Assembly (NCBI GenBank): GCA_016934955.1
Contig: JAFGRY010000007.1
Coordinates: forward strand, 1 to 48,180
DNA length: 48,180 nucleotides
Reading direction: 5' to 3'
Source: a bacterium
GTDB lineage: Bacteria; Zhuqueibacterota; QNDG01; JAGLOF01
Made by a program: the position numbers and the translations under genes. This document shows, piece by piece, positions 18,562 through 26,025 of the stretch. The notes beneath the pieces were generated by a model. It saw nothing but the letters and a program-made list of their open reading frames with translations. It made no database searches and was not told the origin of the DNA. Numbering within the stretch: position 1 is the first letter of the stretch; each line of letters begins with the position of its first letter.

Positions 18562-19603
18562 GAAGGCACATACCGCACCGACGGGACAGGCCGTGCCGGA
18601 CACGATATCGGTGGTCATTCCCTGCAGAAATGAAGAAGCCCATATCGGCGAGCTGCTGGAATCGCTGCGCCGGCAGACCTGGCGCGGTCCGCTGGAGGTG
18701 ATCGTAGCTGACGGCATGTCAGAGGACCGGACCCGTGAGATTATCGGGGAGCTCGCGGGTGCGTATCCGGAACTGAACTGCCGGATCATCGATAATCCGG
18801 ACGTGAACATACCCGCCGGACTGAACCGGGGCATCGCCGAGGCGCGGGGGAATTTCATTATCCGCATGGATGCGCACGCCGTCCCCGCTTCGGATTACAT
18901 CGAAAGGACCATGGAAACACTGGACAGGAACGCGGATGTGGCGGGCGGTGTCTGTGTCACCAGGCCCGGCAGTGATTCCGTGATCGCCGACATCATCGCC
19001 GAGGCCTTTTCCCATCCCCTCGGCGTCGGCGACTCCATGTTTCGGCTTCCCGACCGGGTCAAAACCGGCAGAGAGATAGACACGGTGCCCTTCGGCAGTT
19101 TTACCAAATCACTCTGGCGTGAGCTGGGGGGATTCAACGAAGCGTATGTGGTGCATCAGGATTATGAATTCAATTACCGCGCCCGTATGGCCGGGAAGCG
19201 TGTCTATCTGAATCCCGCCATTGTCTCCTATTACTATGCCCGCAGCACGCTGGGAGCCGTTCGCAGGCAGCTCGGCCGCTACGGCGGCTGGAAGCTGCGC
19301 ATGCTGCTCAGGCACCCCGATTCCCTGAAGCTGCGCCATACGGCGCCGCTGCTGTTCATACTGTCATTGATCCTGCTGCCCCTGGCGGCCCTCTTCTGGC
19401 TTCCGGCAATTTTTCTATGGGTTGGGGAAATATTGTTGTATATTACAGCAGGGCTTGCGGCCGTTCTCAGTGTCAGCCGCAGGCGGGGATTCTCCCCAAG
19501 ACTGCTCCTGCTGCCGGGTGTCTTTTTCGTGATGCATTCCGCGTACGCACTGGGCATGCTCAGGCAGCTTATCACCGCCGGTGCAGGGAAGCGCGAACCA
19601 TGA
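18548..19603 (+). CDS. Glycosyltransferase family 2, ExoA-like, membrane-associated
   Basis: The 351-residue protein has an N-terminal GT-A domain. It shows TISVVIPCRNEEAHIGELL, the acidic pair in VIVADGMSEDRT, and the metal-binding motif MDAHAVP, in place of the more common DxD. The region FGSFTKSLWRELGGFNE and the later HQDYEFNYRAR segment are typical of ExoA-like inverting glycosyltransferases. Three or so C-terminal hydrophobic segments (LLFILSLILLPLAALFWL onward) anchor it in the inner membrane. The ATG at 18548 is preferred over a TTG at 18530. It overlaps the upstream gene by 14 bases and the downstream gene by 4 (ATGA). Confidence 0.9.
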   Translation: MRETEKAHTAPTGQAVPDTISVVIPCRNEEAHIGELLESLRRQTWRGPLEVIVADGMSEDRTREIIGELAGAYPELNCRIIDNPDVNIPAGLNRGIAEARGNFIIRMDAHAVPASDYIERTMETLDRNADVAGGVCVTRPGSDSVIADIIAEAFSHPLGVGDSMFRLPDRVKTGREIDTVPFGSFTKSLWRELGGFNEAYVVHQDYEFNYRARMAGKRVYLNPAIVSYYYARSTLGAVRRQLGRYGGWKLRMLLRHPDSLKLRHTAPLLFILSLILLPLAALFWLPAIFLWVGEILLYITAGLAAVLSVSRRRGFSPRLLLLPGVFFVMHSAYALGMLRQLITAGAGKREP

Positions 19604-20997
19604 CCAATGTTCATAAAAAAATCTATCTGTTCCTTTCCGATTATCTGGCGGTCACCGGATCGTTTTTTATCTGGAGCAGCCTGAGAATATCCATGGGATT
19701 TTTTTCCGAGGCCGGCTTCTGGCAGCTTTTCAGGCTCTCGCTCTTTGTCTTTATGTTCTGGTTTCTGCTGTTCGCCTTTTTCGGTCATTACCGGACCTGG
19801 TTCACCCGTTCCCGCACTGATGAAATTTTTGCGGTGGCCAAGACAGTATCCATCGGCATTTTTATTATCTTTCTCATGACCATGGATGTCAAATACGACA
19901 TCGAGCATCCCATCACCAGAAGCCGGACCCTGATCCTGAGCTACTGGTTAATGATGATGGTGTCTGTTTCCGCTGGACGTGTGCTGATCATTTCCGTTCG
20001 GAAAAAACTGCTGGAACGGGGTGTGGGGACCAGGGCCGCTCTTATTGTTGGGACCGGGGAAAAGGCGACGGAGCTGAGCCGGCAGATAGCGGAAGCGCCG
20101 GGTATCGGGTATAGGGTGCAGGGATTTGTGGCCCTGAGCCCCCGGGATACTGCGCAAATCGAAGACATGCCGGTCCTGGGAGATCTCGGAGCTCTGCCGC
20201 GTCTGATTCACGAGCGCGAGATCAGGGAAGTGCTGATCGGGGTCGAGGGTCATTCCGAACACGTGCTGGAGTCGATCATCGATGCCTGTGAGGGGACGGA
20301 CGTCGGGCTGAAGATCATTCCCGACCTGTATAATGTGATCATCGGTCAGGTGAAGACCAATCAGCTGTACGGGTTTCCGCTCATCGAGATACTGCCCCAG
20401 CTCATGCAGCCATGGGAATGGACGGTAAAGCGAATCGCCGATATTCTGTTTTCCCTCTTCATACTTGTCTGTTTTCTGCCTCTCTGGCTTGTGACCGCTG
20501 TGGCGATAAAGCTGGATTCGCGAGGGCCGCTGTTGTACAACCAGAAGCGGGTGGGCATGAACGGCAGGGTCTATACGATGTTCAAGTTCCGTTCAATGGT
20601 CGCCGACGCCGAGAAGATGACGGGTCCGGTATGGGCGACGTGGGACGATGACCGGGTCACCCGGTTCGGCCGCTTTATGAGACGGGTGCGGCTGGACGAG
20701 ATTCCCCAGCTGATCAATGTGATCAAGGGGGATATGTCCTGGGTCGGCCCCCGGCCGGAACGGCCGCATTTTGTGGAGAAATTTAAAAAGGAGATACCGC
20801 TGTACGCACGTCGTCTTCGGGTGAGGCCGGGCATCACCGGCTGGGCGCAGATAAAGGGCGTGTATGACCAGAACATCGAGCACGTCAAACAGAAACTCGC
20901 GTACGATCTGTTTTACCTGGAGAACATGTCATTGCGTATGGATTTGAAAATTATCATTTCAACACTGTATATCATGATGCAGTTCAAGGGACATTGA
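19600..20997 (+). CDS. Undecaprenyl-phosphate sugar-1-phosphate transferase (WbaP/WcaJ-type)
   Basis: The 465-residue enzyme starts glycan assembly by moving a sugar-1-phosphate from a nucleotide sugar to undecaprenyl phosphate. Four or so N-terminal TM segments are followed by a Rossmann-like domain (RAALIVGTGEKATEL) and a further hydrophobic segment (ILFSLFILVCFLPLWLVT). The C-terminal catalytic domain has KFRSM, the essential Asp-Glu in RLDEIPQ, and GPRPERP. RPGITGWAQIKG is also present. The true start is ATG 19600, four bases before the end of the preceding gene; the frame is open upstream to 19417, but only inside that gene. It is the last polysaccharide gene in the operon. The sugar transferred (often Glc or Gal) is not determined. 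Confidence 0.93.
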   Translation: MTNVHKKIYLFLSDYLAVTGSFFIWSSLRISMGFFSEAGFWQLFRLSLFVFMFWFLLFAFFGHYRTWFTRSRTDEIFAVAKTVSIGIFIIFLMTMDVKYDIEHPITRSRTLILSYWLMMMVSVSAGRVLIISVRKKLLERGVGTRAALIVGTGEKATELSRQIAEAPGIGYRVQGFVALSPRDTAQIEDMPVLGDLGALPRLIHEREIREVLIGVEGHSEHVLESIIDACEGTDVGLKIIPDLYNVIIGQVKTNQLYGFPLIEILPQLMQPWEWTVKRIADILFSLFILVCFLPLWLVTAVAIKLDSRGPLLYNQKRVGMNGRVYTMFKFRSMVADAEKMTGPVWATWDDDRVTRFGRFMRRVRLDEIPQLINVIKGDMSWVGPRPERPHFVEKFKKEIPLYARRLRVRPGITGWAQIKGVYDQNIEHVKQKLAYDLFYLENMSLRMDLKIIISTLYIMMQFKGH

Positions 20998-21030
20998 GGC
21001 GATCAATAAAAAGAGACGGAGTTGACAAGT

Positions 21031-22299
21031 ATGCTTGACATGAAGTTTATTCGGGAGCATCCCGAGGAAGTGAAAGCGGCGGTGAAAAACAAGGGCGAGA
21101 AAGCGGATGTTGCCCTGATGCTCGACCTGGATGAAGAGCGCCGGCGGCTGATTCAGGAAGCCGATGAGCTGAAAGCGGAGCGCAACACGGTCTCCAGGGA
21201 GATCGGGCAGGCCCGCAAAGAGGGGCGGGATGCGGCGGAGGCCATCGCCCGAATGAAAACTGTTTCTGATACGATCAGCGGCCTGGATGCCCGCCTGAAA
21301 GATGTTGAACAACGTATACATGACATTATGATCAGAATCCCCAATATGCCGCATGAAAGCGTGCCCGTGGGCGGGGAAGCCGAGAATCGGGTGGTGAAAA
21401 CCTGGGGAGATATTCCTGAATTCGATTTCACGGTCGAACCTCACTGGGATATCGGGCCGCGGCTGAACATTCTCGATTTTGACAGAGGCGCCCGTCTGTC
21501 CGGATCCAATTTTGTGACCTTCAGGGGTGCCGGTGCGGCCCTGGAGCGGGCGCTGATCAACCTCATGCTCGACCTGCACTGCCGCGAGCACGGATTCACT
21601 GAAGTCTCGGTACCCTTTATCGTGCGACGTGACATGATGTTCGGCACCGGTCAGCTTCCGAAACTGGAAGAGGATATGTATCACATAGAGGCGGACGACC
21701 TGTTTCTCATTCCCACAGCGGAAGTGCCGGTAACCAATCTGCACCGGGATGAGATGCTGGACGGTGACCGGCTTCCCCTCCGCTATACGGCATATACACC
21801 CTGTTTTCGCAGGGAAGCCGGATCCTACGGCTCCGACACCAGGGGGCTGATGCGGATCCACCAGTTCGATAAGGTGGAAATGGTCAAGATCGTACGTCCC
21901 GAGGACTCCTGGGACGAGCTGGAAACACTCCTGAACAGCGCGGAAAAGGTGCTGCAGCTGCTTGAACTGCCCTATCGGGTGCTGATGCTCGCCACCGGCG
22001 ATCTTTCCTTCGCCGCGGCCAAATGCTATGACATCGAGGTGTGGGCGCCGGGTATAGAGCGCTGGCTGGAGGTGTCATCCTGTTCCAATTTTCTTGATTT
22101 TCAGGCGCGGCGCATGAATCTGCGGTTCAAGCGGGAACGGGGAGCGAAACCGGAATATGTGCACACGCTCAACGGTTCCGGACTCGCTCTGCCGAGAACC
22201 GTCATTGCGATCATCGAGCATTACCAGACCGATGAGGGCACGATCGTTGTACCGGAAGTGCTGCGGAAGTATATGGGGGTGGAGGCTATCAAAGGGTAA
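21031..22299 (+). CDS. serS: Seryl-tRNA synthetase
   Basis: This 422-residue class II aminoacyl-tRNA synthetase charges tRNA-Ser (and tRNA-Sec where present). The N-terminal coiled-coil arm (about residues 30-105) begins after MLDMKFIREHPEEVK. Motif 2 is visible as YTPCFRREAGSYGSDTRG, and motif 3 as NGSGLALPRTVIAIIEHYQ. Length matches bacterial SerRS. The ATG at 21031 has GGAG (21018-21021) nine bases upstream; a TTG at 21022 is too close to that site. Only 33 bases separate it from the last polysaccharide gene, with no visible promoter or terminator, so it may be co-transcribed with that operon. Confidence 0.98.
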   Translation: MLDMKFIREHPEEVKAAVKNKGEKADVALMLDLDEERRRLIQEADELKAERNTVSREIGQARKEGRDAAEAIARMKTVSDTISGLDARLKDVEQRIHDIMIRIPNMPHESVPVGGEAENRVVKTWGDIPEFDFTVEPHWDIGPRLNILDFDRGARLSGSNFVTFRGAGAALERALINLMLDLHCREHGFTEVSVPFIVRRDMMFGTGQLPKLEEDMYHIEADDLFLIPTAEVPVTNLHRDEMLDGDRLPLRYTAYTPCFRREAGSYGSDTRGLMRIHQFDKVEMVKIVRPEDSWDELETLLNSAEKVLQLLELPYRVLMLATGDLSFAAAKCYDIEVWAPGIERWLEVSSCSNFLDFQARRMNLRFKRERGAKPEYVHTLNGSGLALPRTVIAIIEHYQTDEGTIVVPEVLRKYMGVEAIKG

Positions 22300-22337
22300 G
22301 GGAAGATTCGGGTCGAACCCTTTCTCTCCTTACGTAT

Positions 22338-22410
22338 CCAACGAAAGACATGGAAATCACGAAATACTATTATTATATTCTTTTTTCGTGTCCTTCGTGC
22401 CTTTCGCTGG
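22338..22410. repeat. ACGAAA-type inverted repeat, 27-base arms
   Basis: The left arm (22338-22364) begins CCAACGAAAGACATGG and ends CACGAAA. The right arm (22384-22410) begins TTTCGTGTCC and ends TTTCGCTGG. The spacer is 19 A/T-rich bases with a T-run on its right side. It lies between the convergent serS and methyltransferase genes, where it could serve as a shared transcript end. Arm length and outer bases match the element at 8941-9012. Confidence 0.8.
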
Positions 22411-22459
22411 AATAATCCTGTAGTCTTTCGCCACCGGTCTCTACAGGCGGGGTCGTCGC

Positions 22460-23368
22460 TTACCTGCTGATGATACAGAAAAGATTAATCCCGTGGGCTT
22501 CCGCTTCGACTTCGATCTCGCGGAAGGGGATGGCGGCTTTTGTGCAGATGCCGATGAGTTCCTCCGCCGAGCGGTGAATCAGGTTCCACTTGCCGACCAG
22601 CTCCATCCCGTTACGGGTGGGGTTTTTGGGGCTGAAGTTTCCGAAAATTATTTTCCCGTTCGGCTTCAGCAGGCGCCACAATTTTTTCAGCAGCAGCACG
22701 GCGATGCGTTCTTCCAGATAGTCGAACAGCCCCGCGGACCAGATCAGATCGTAGGTGCGGTCGGTTTTTATTCTGAGAACGTTTGAGATATCGATCGTGA
22801 TTCTGTTTTTAAACGGCGTGCCCTCGATCAGGCTCCGGGCGTATTCGATTGCTTCGGGCTCGTTATCGATGCAGTGTACAAAGAGATTCTCACCATTCGA
22901 TGATTCCTGGTAGGTTTCCAGGACATCCCGGCAGGAGCCGCATCCGAGGTCGAGAACATCAAAACGATCACCGGCACAGTGCGCCAGTTCGTCACATTTT
23001 TTCTTGAAGTATTCCTTGCGGTTACGCACTGACTCGGCCGCTTCATACGAGTGGAAGAGCTGGTCAAAAAGCCTGCCGGTCCCGTTATCAGCCGTTTTCT
23101 CTGTGTAGATCCAATCGATGAGCAGGTAATCTCCGGCATACCCCAGCGGTTTGTTCCGTGTGCGTCCGTGCATAATGCTCGTATCGATATCGGAGCAGAG
23201 ACGGAAGAACTCATCCTTCAGTTCGTCTTTCCTGGGTGATGTTCCCAGCGCTGAAGCGATGCGGTCGATCTGGGTAAAGAAGCGCTCTTTGTACTCCTGA
23301 GGATCAGATTCCCTGACCTGATGCAGCAATTCCTGGAACGCCCTGAATTCGGCGTAAATCGGTTCCAT
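22460..23368 (-). CDS. PhcB-like SAM-dependent methyltransferase
   Basis: The 302-residue class I methyltransferase has SAM-binding motif I VLDLGCGSCRD (138-148) and the ribose-contact acidic residue in HCIDNEPEA (Asp168). The N-terminal half has KPLGYAGDYLLIDWIY (73-88), the later GRLFDQLFHSYEAAESVRNR (98-117), and no transmembrane segment. From memory of the family, GYAGDY..., LFG/LFD...AVRNR and this two-part layout mark proteins annotated as PhcB-like. PhcB makes the 3-hydroxypalmitic acid methyl ester signal of Ralstonia. Homology is thus proposed by motif, and the product is unknown. The kinase gene lies 224 bases upstream on the same strand. AGGGGA precedes the ATG, and a palindrome overlapping a TTGACA lies about 40 bases upstream. 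Confidence 0.78.
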   Translation of the reverse strand: MEPIYAEFRAFQELLHQVRESDPQEYKERFFTQIDRIASALGTSPRKDELKDEFFRLCSDIDTSIMHGRTRNKPLGYAGDYLLIDWIYTEKTADNGTGRLFDQLFHSYEAAESVRNRKEYFKKKCDELAHCAGDRFDVLDLGCGSCRDVLETYQESSNGENLFVHCIDNEPEAIEYARSLIEGTPFKNRITIDISNVLRIKTDRTYDLIWSAGLFDYLEERIAVLLLKKLWRLLKPNGKIIFGNFSPKNPTRNGMELVGKWNLIHRSAEELIGICTKAAIPFREIEVEAEAHGINLFCIISR

Positions 23369-23406
23369 TCCATTCCCCTAAGACGTTTATTGCCATCCTG
23401 CAGCAT

Positions 23407-23426
23407 ATATGTCAATAATGACATAT
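23407..23426 (-). promoter_or_regulatory. Palindrome with embedded TTGACA upstream of the methyltransferase gene
   Basis: ATATGTCA (23407-23414), ATAA, TGACATAT (23419-23426) form a perfect 8-base inverted repeat with a 4-base centre. On the minus strand TTGACA lies across one arm, and AATAAA follows at about the right distance, a weak -10. It is the only clear regulatory structure in the 224-base gap between kinase and methyltransferase genes, and may be an operator that lets the methyltransferase be transcribed separately. The binding protein is unknown. Confidence 0.5.
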
Positions 23427-23592
23427 GTAATTGCTTTTAACATACCAGCAAATAACATACCATGCTGAAAGGGGAATTCTGGGATGATTCTAATCTATTG
23501 TAAATATATGATTTATATCCAGTGGCGCTGGGGGTGGAACTGCAGGCGGGGCTCCCGGCGTGTCGTTTTGGCTGAATTCCGGCCAGCAGGGA

Positions 23593-25431
23593 TCAATTGC
23601 CGAAAACCGTTCGCACTTTTGAATTCAATGATTCCATGGTGTACGGCTTCTGCAGGAAATTCGATGTTGTTTTTTCAAGTCCGTGCCGCATGATGATACT
23701 GTCGACATGACCGGACATAAAAAGAATCTTGATATCGGAGCGTATTTTCTTTATGCGTTCGGCGAGCGCCGGTCCGTTCATGCGCGGCATGATGATGTCG
23801 GTGAGCAGCATATCTATCTGACCTTCATAATTTCTGGCCAGTTCCAGGGCCGAAATTCCCTCTTCCGCCTGCAGTACCGTGTAGCCCTGTTTCTCGAGAA
23901 TGCGGGCCGTGAGTCTGCGTACGTGCAGCTCATCTTCAACCAGCAGAATGGTTTCCTTGCCGGTCTTGACCGCACGGTATTTTGGCATTTTCACCGGTTT
24001 TTCCATTTCAGGACAGGCGTCAACCAGGGGAAGGTATACTTTGAACGATGATCCCTTGCCCGGTTCGCTGTAGGCAATGATGTCTCCCTTGCTTTGGCGG
24101 ACGATGCCGTACACGGAGGCAAGCCCGAGCCCGGTTCCTTTGCCTTTGCGTTTCGTCGTAAAGAACGGCTCGAATATTTTCGCTCTGACCTCTTCGGTCA
24201 TGCCCTGGCCCGTATCGATGAAGGTCATACGCACATACCGGCCCGGTTTGAGTGCCAGTTTACCCATCCGGCAGTATGCTTCATCGAGCACCGCGTTGCA
24301 GGTTTGAATGGTCAGCGTACCGCCATCCACCATGGCGTCACGGGCATTGACGGCCAGGTTGAGCAGGATCTGTTCGATCTGGATCGGATCGGCCATCACA
24401 TTACCGATGTTGTCATTGAGCTCCACATTGAGGACAATGTTCTCACCGATGAGCCGCTGCAGCATCTTTCTGATATCTTCTATGACATCGTTGAGATTGA
24501 TAAGGTGCGGCTGCAGCACCTGTTTACGGCTGAAGGCGAGCAGCTGCTTGACAAGGTTAACCGCACGTTCACCTACGTGATAGATCGCGGCGAGATCTTC
24601 GCGCACCGGATGTGTCTTGGGCAGGGAGATCAGCGCGAGCTGGCTCGTTCCGAGAATCGCGGTCAGTATATTGTTGAAATCGTGGGCGATGCCCCCCGCG
24701 AGCTGCCCCACTACGGCAAGCCGTTCGGACTGAATGAGTCGCTGGCTTCTTTCTTTCACCTGCTTTTCAAGATTCTCCGCATGGTGCTGTATCTTTTCGT
24801 TCGCTTTCTTGAGCTCCTGGTTCGCCAGCCAGGCCGAACGCCGGTGATAGAGATGAAACTGGGAACTGGCAAGCGCGATCAGGATCGATGAGAGCATGAA
24901 GAAATTGTTGCTGACGAAAATGGGGATCTGAGCTGGTTCGAGAATAAGCACATTGGGGATGAAATAGCTCATCCAGGCAATGGTGAAGATGATCGCCCCT
25001 TCGAAAATGGTCATGGGCAGCAGCATTCCGAATCCGAGAATAGGCAGATTGATGCCGGCATAGTAGGGATCCGCCGGTCCCTGGTCGAGGCGGCACATAA
25101 TGGCGATGGAACCTGCCACAACCAGTGTCAGCACCGCGCCGAGCGTATAGGAATACCGCCGCCCGAGGGGTTTGCGGGTAAGGGTGAATATCATGACCGC
25201 AAAAAGGGTTGTCGCTATTCTGATGTAGAGAAAGATGAGGAAATGGTCAGGTTTGAAGACGGCATCCAGAATGGAAAAGAACGGTACCAGGCAGGCTGCA
25301 AGCAGGGCGCCGATGGCTGTGGCCCGGTTCAGGTAGGCCTGACGTTCCTGCTCAAAGGCGATTTCGAGATTTCGGTGGACATCGAAATATGAACGCCAGG
25401 CTTTCTTTGTTTTACTGAGAAATGATTTCAT
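23593..25431 (-). CDS. Six-TM hybrid sensor histidine kinase with C-terminal receiver
   Basis: The 612-residue protein has a short N-terminal cytoplasmic part, then six hydrophobic segments with short loops (about residues 38-58, 64-84, 94-113, 126-143, 146-164 and 169-190). A coiled-coil linker (200-232) follows. The dimerisation/phosphoacceptor domain has His250 in GGIAHDFNN. The ATPase domain carries NLAVNARDAM, DTGQGM and GKGTGLGLASVYGIV. A receiver domain (about 492-612) has Asp545 in LLTDIIMP. There is no extracellular sensor domain, so a membrane-soluble or small ligand is likely to be read by the TM bundle, as in PhcS, LqsS and CqsS. Next to a PhcB-like methyltransferase it may be the receptor. 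No separate DNA-binding regulator is nearby, so the output partner is unknown. Confidence 0.9.
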   Translation of the reverse strand: MKSFLSKTKKAWRSYFDVHRNLEIAFEQERQAYLNRATAIGALLAACLVPFFSILDAVFKPDHFLIFLYIRIATTLFAVMIFTLTRKPLGRRYSYTLGAVLTLVVAGSIAIMCRLDQGPADPYYAGINLPILGFGMLLPMTIFEGAIIFTIAWMSYFIPNVLILEPAQIPIFVSNNFFMLSSILIALASSQFHLYHRRSAWLANQELKKANEKIQHHAENLEKQVKERSQRLIQSERLAVVGQLAGGIAHDFNNILTAILGTSQLALISLPKTHPVREDLAAIYHVGERAVNLVKQLLAFSRKQVLQPHLINLNDVIEDIRKMLQRLIGENIVLNVELNDNIGNVMADPIQIEQILLNLAVNARDAMVDGGTLTIQTCNAVLDEAYCRMGKLALKPGRYVRMTFIDTGQGMTEEVRAKIFEPFFTTKRKGKGTGLGLASVYGIVRQSKGDIIAYSEPGKGSSFKVYLPLVDACPEMEKPVKMPKYRAVKTGKETILLVEDELHVRRLTARILEKQGYTVLQAEEGISALELARNYEGQIDMLLTDIIMPRMNGPALAERIKKIRSDIKILFMSGHVDSIIMRHGLEKTTSNFLQKPYTMESLNSKVRTVFGN

Positions 25432-25451
25432 ACAGTTCCGGCGCTGTCCCG

Positions 25452-25748
25452 TCAGGCTGCGAATGCGTCATTTCTGGTGATTTTCAGGCTCATGCCGTCC
25501 ATGTCCACAATTTCACCCAGTCCTTCGCTGATCTCGACTCCCTGCGGACTCTGGGCCATCCGCATCCAGCGGGCGATATCAGAGACGGCATACCGGCAGA
25601 TTACCAGGTTGCTGTTCTCTTCCTGCCAGTATTCCACGGTGTCTGCACCCCATGTCTTCTGAACAGGCCAGGCGTGCTTCATCCATTCGAGGAAATCCTG
25701 CATCTTTTTTCCGGACCGCATTGTGTTTTTGTAGGTAATGGTGTACAT
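25452..25748 (-). CDS. Small hypothetical protein, possibly dimeric alpha-beta barrel fold
   Basis: The product is 98 residues, soluble and without a signal peptide. It starts MYTITYKNTMRSG and continues with a Trp-rich central part (FLEWMKHAW, KTWGADTVEYW) and CRYAVSDIARWM. The pattern of beta-strand, helix, two strands, helix, strand resembles the ferredoxin-like dimeric alpha-beta barrel proteins (NIPSNAP and ABM-type), but I cannot assign a family. The start at 25748 is preferred; the frame runs upstream to 25823 but without a ribosome-binding site. It ends 20 bases before the hybrid kinase gene and is the first gene of the minus-strand set with kinase and methyltransferase, so a role in that signalling module is plausible. 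A small-molecule-binding or processing role would suit the fold. This is inference. Confidence 0.7.
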   Translation of the reverse strand: MYTITYKNTMRSGKKMQDFLEWMKHAWPVQKTWGADTVEYWQEENSNLVICRYAVSDIARWMRMAQSPQGVEISEGLGEIVDMDGMSLKITRNDAFAA

Positions 25749-25942
25749 AGTCCCGCCGCTGGTTTCGGATATCATTTTGCAATTATTGTGTTCAAAATGT
25801 AATATTTTTTCTCTTTCCGTCATACATGCCGAAATCGAAAAAATATCGATAAACGTATATTTCTCATGTATTTATACAAATATTTGCGTCTTCCTTATTT
25901 TGGGTGATGCGTTACGCAGGTGTGTAAAGGCAAAGGCCATAC

Positions 25943-25983
25943 CAAAAAAAACAGAGAGCGGAGGAAGGCTTCCTGCTCTCTGT
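25943..25983 (-). terminator. Intrinsic terminator of the galactoside operon
   Basis: A near-perfect hairpin spans 25951-25983 (outer stem ACAGAGAGC with GCTCTCTGT, then GGAA with TTCC). On the minus strand it is followed by eight T residues (plus-strand A-run 25943-25950). It lies 43 bases past the stop of the MFS gene and separates that operon from the signalling module downstream. Confidence 0.9.
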
Positions 25984-26025
25984 AATACGGCAAGCGTGTC
26001 TTTCGGAGAACGCTGACTGGTACCG

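Noticed and set aside
19417..19599. N-terminal extension of the sugar-phosphate transferase
   Set aside because: It lies wholly within the preceding glycosyltransferase gene in another frame; ATG 19600 with the ATGA overlap is the natural start.
25749..25823. Longer start for the 98-residue protein
   Set aside because: The upstream codons have no RBS and the added residues do not look like part of the fold.
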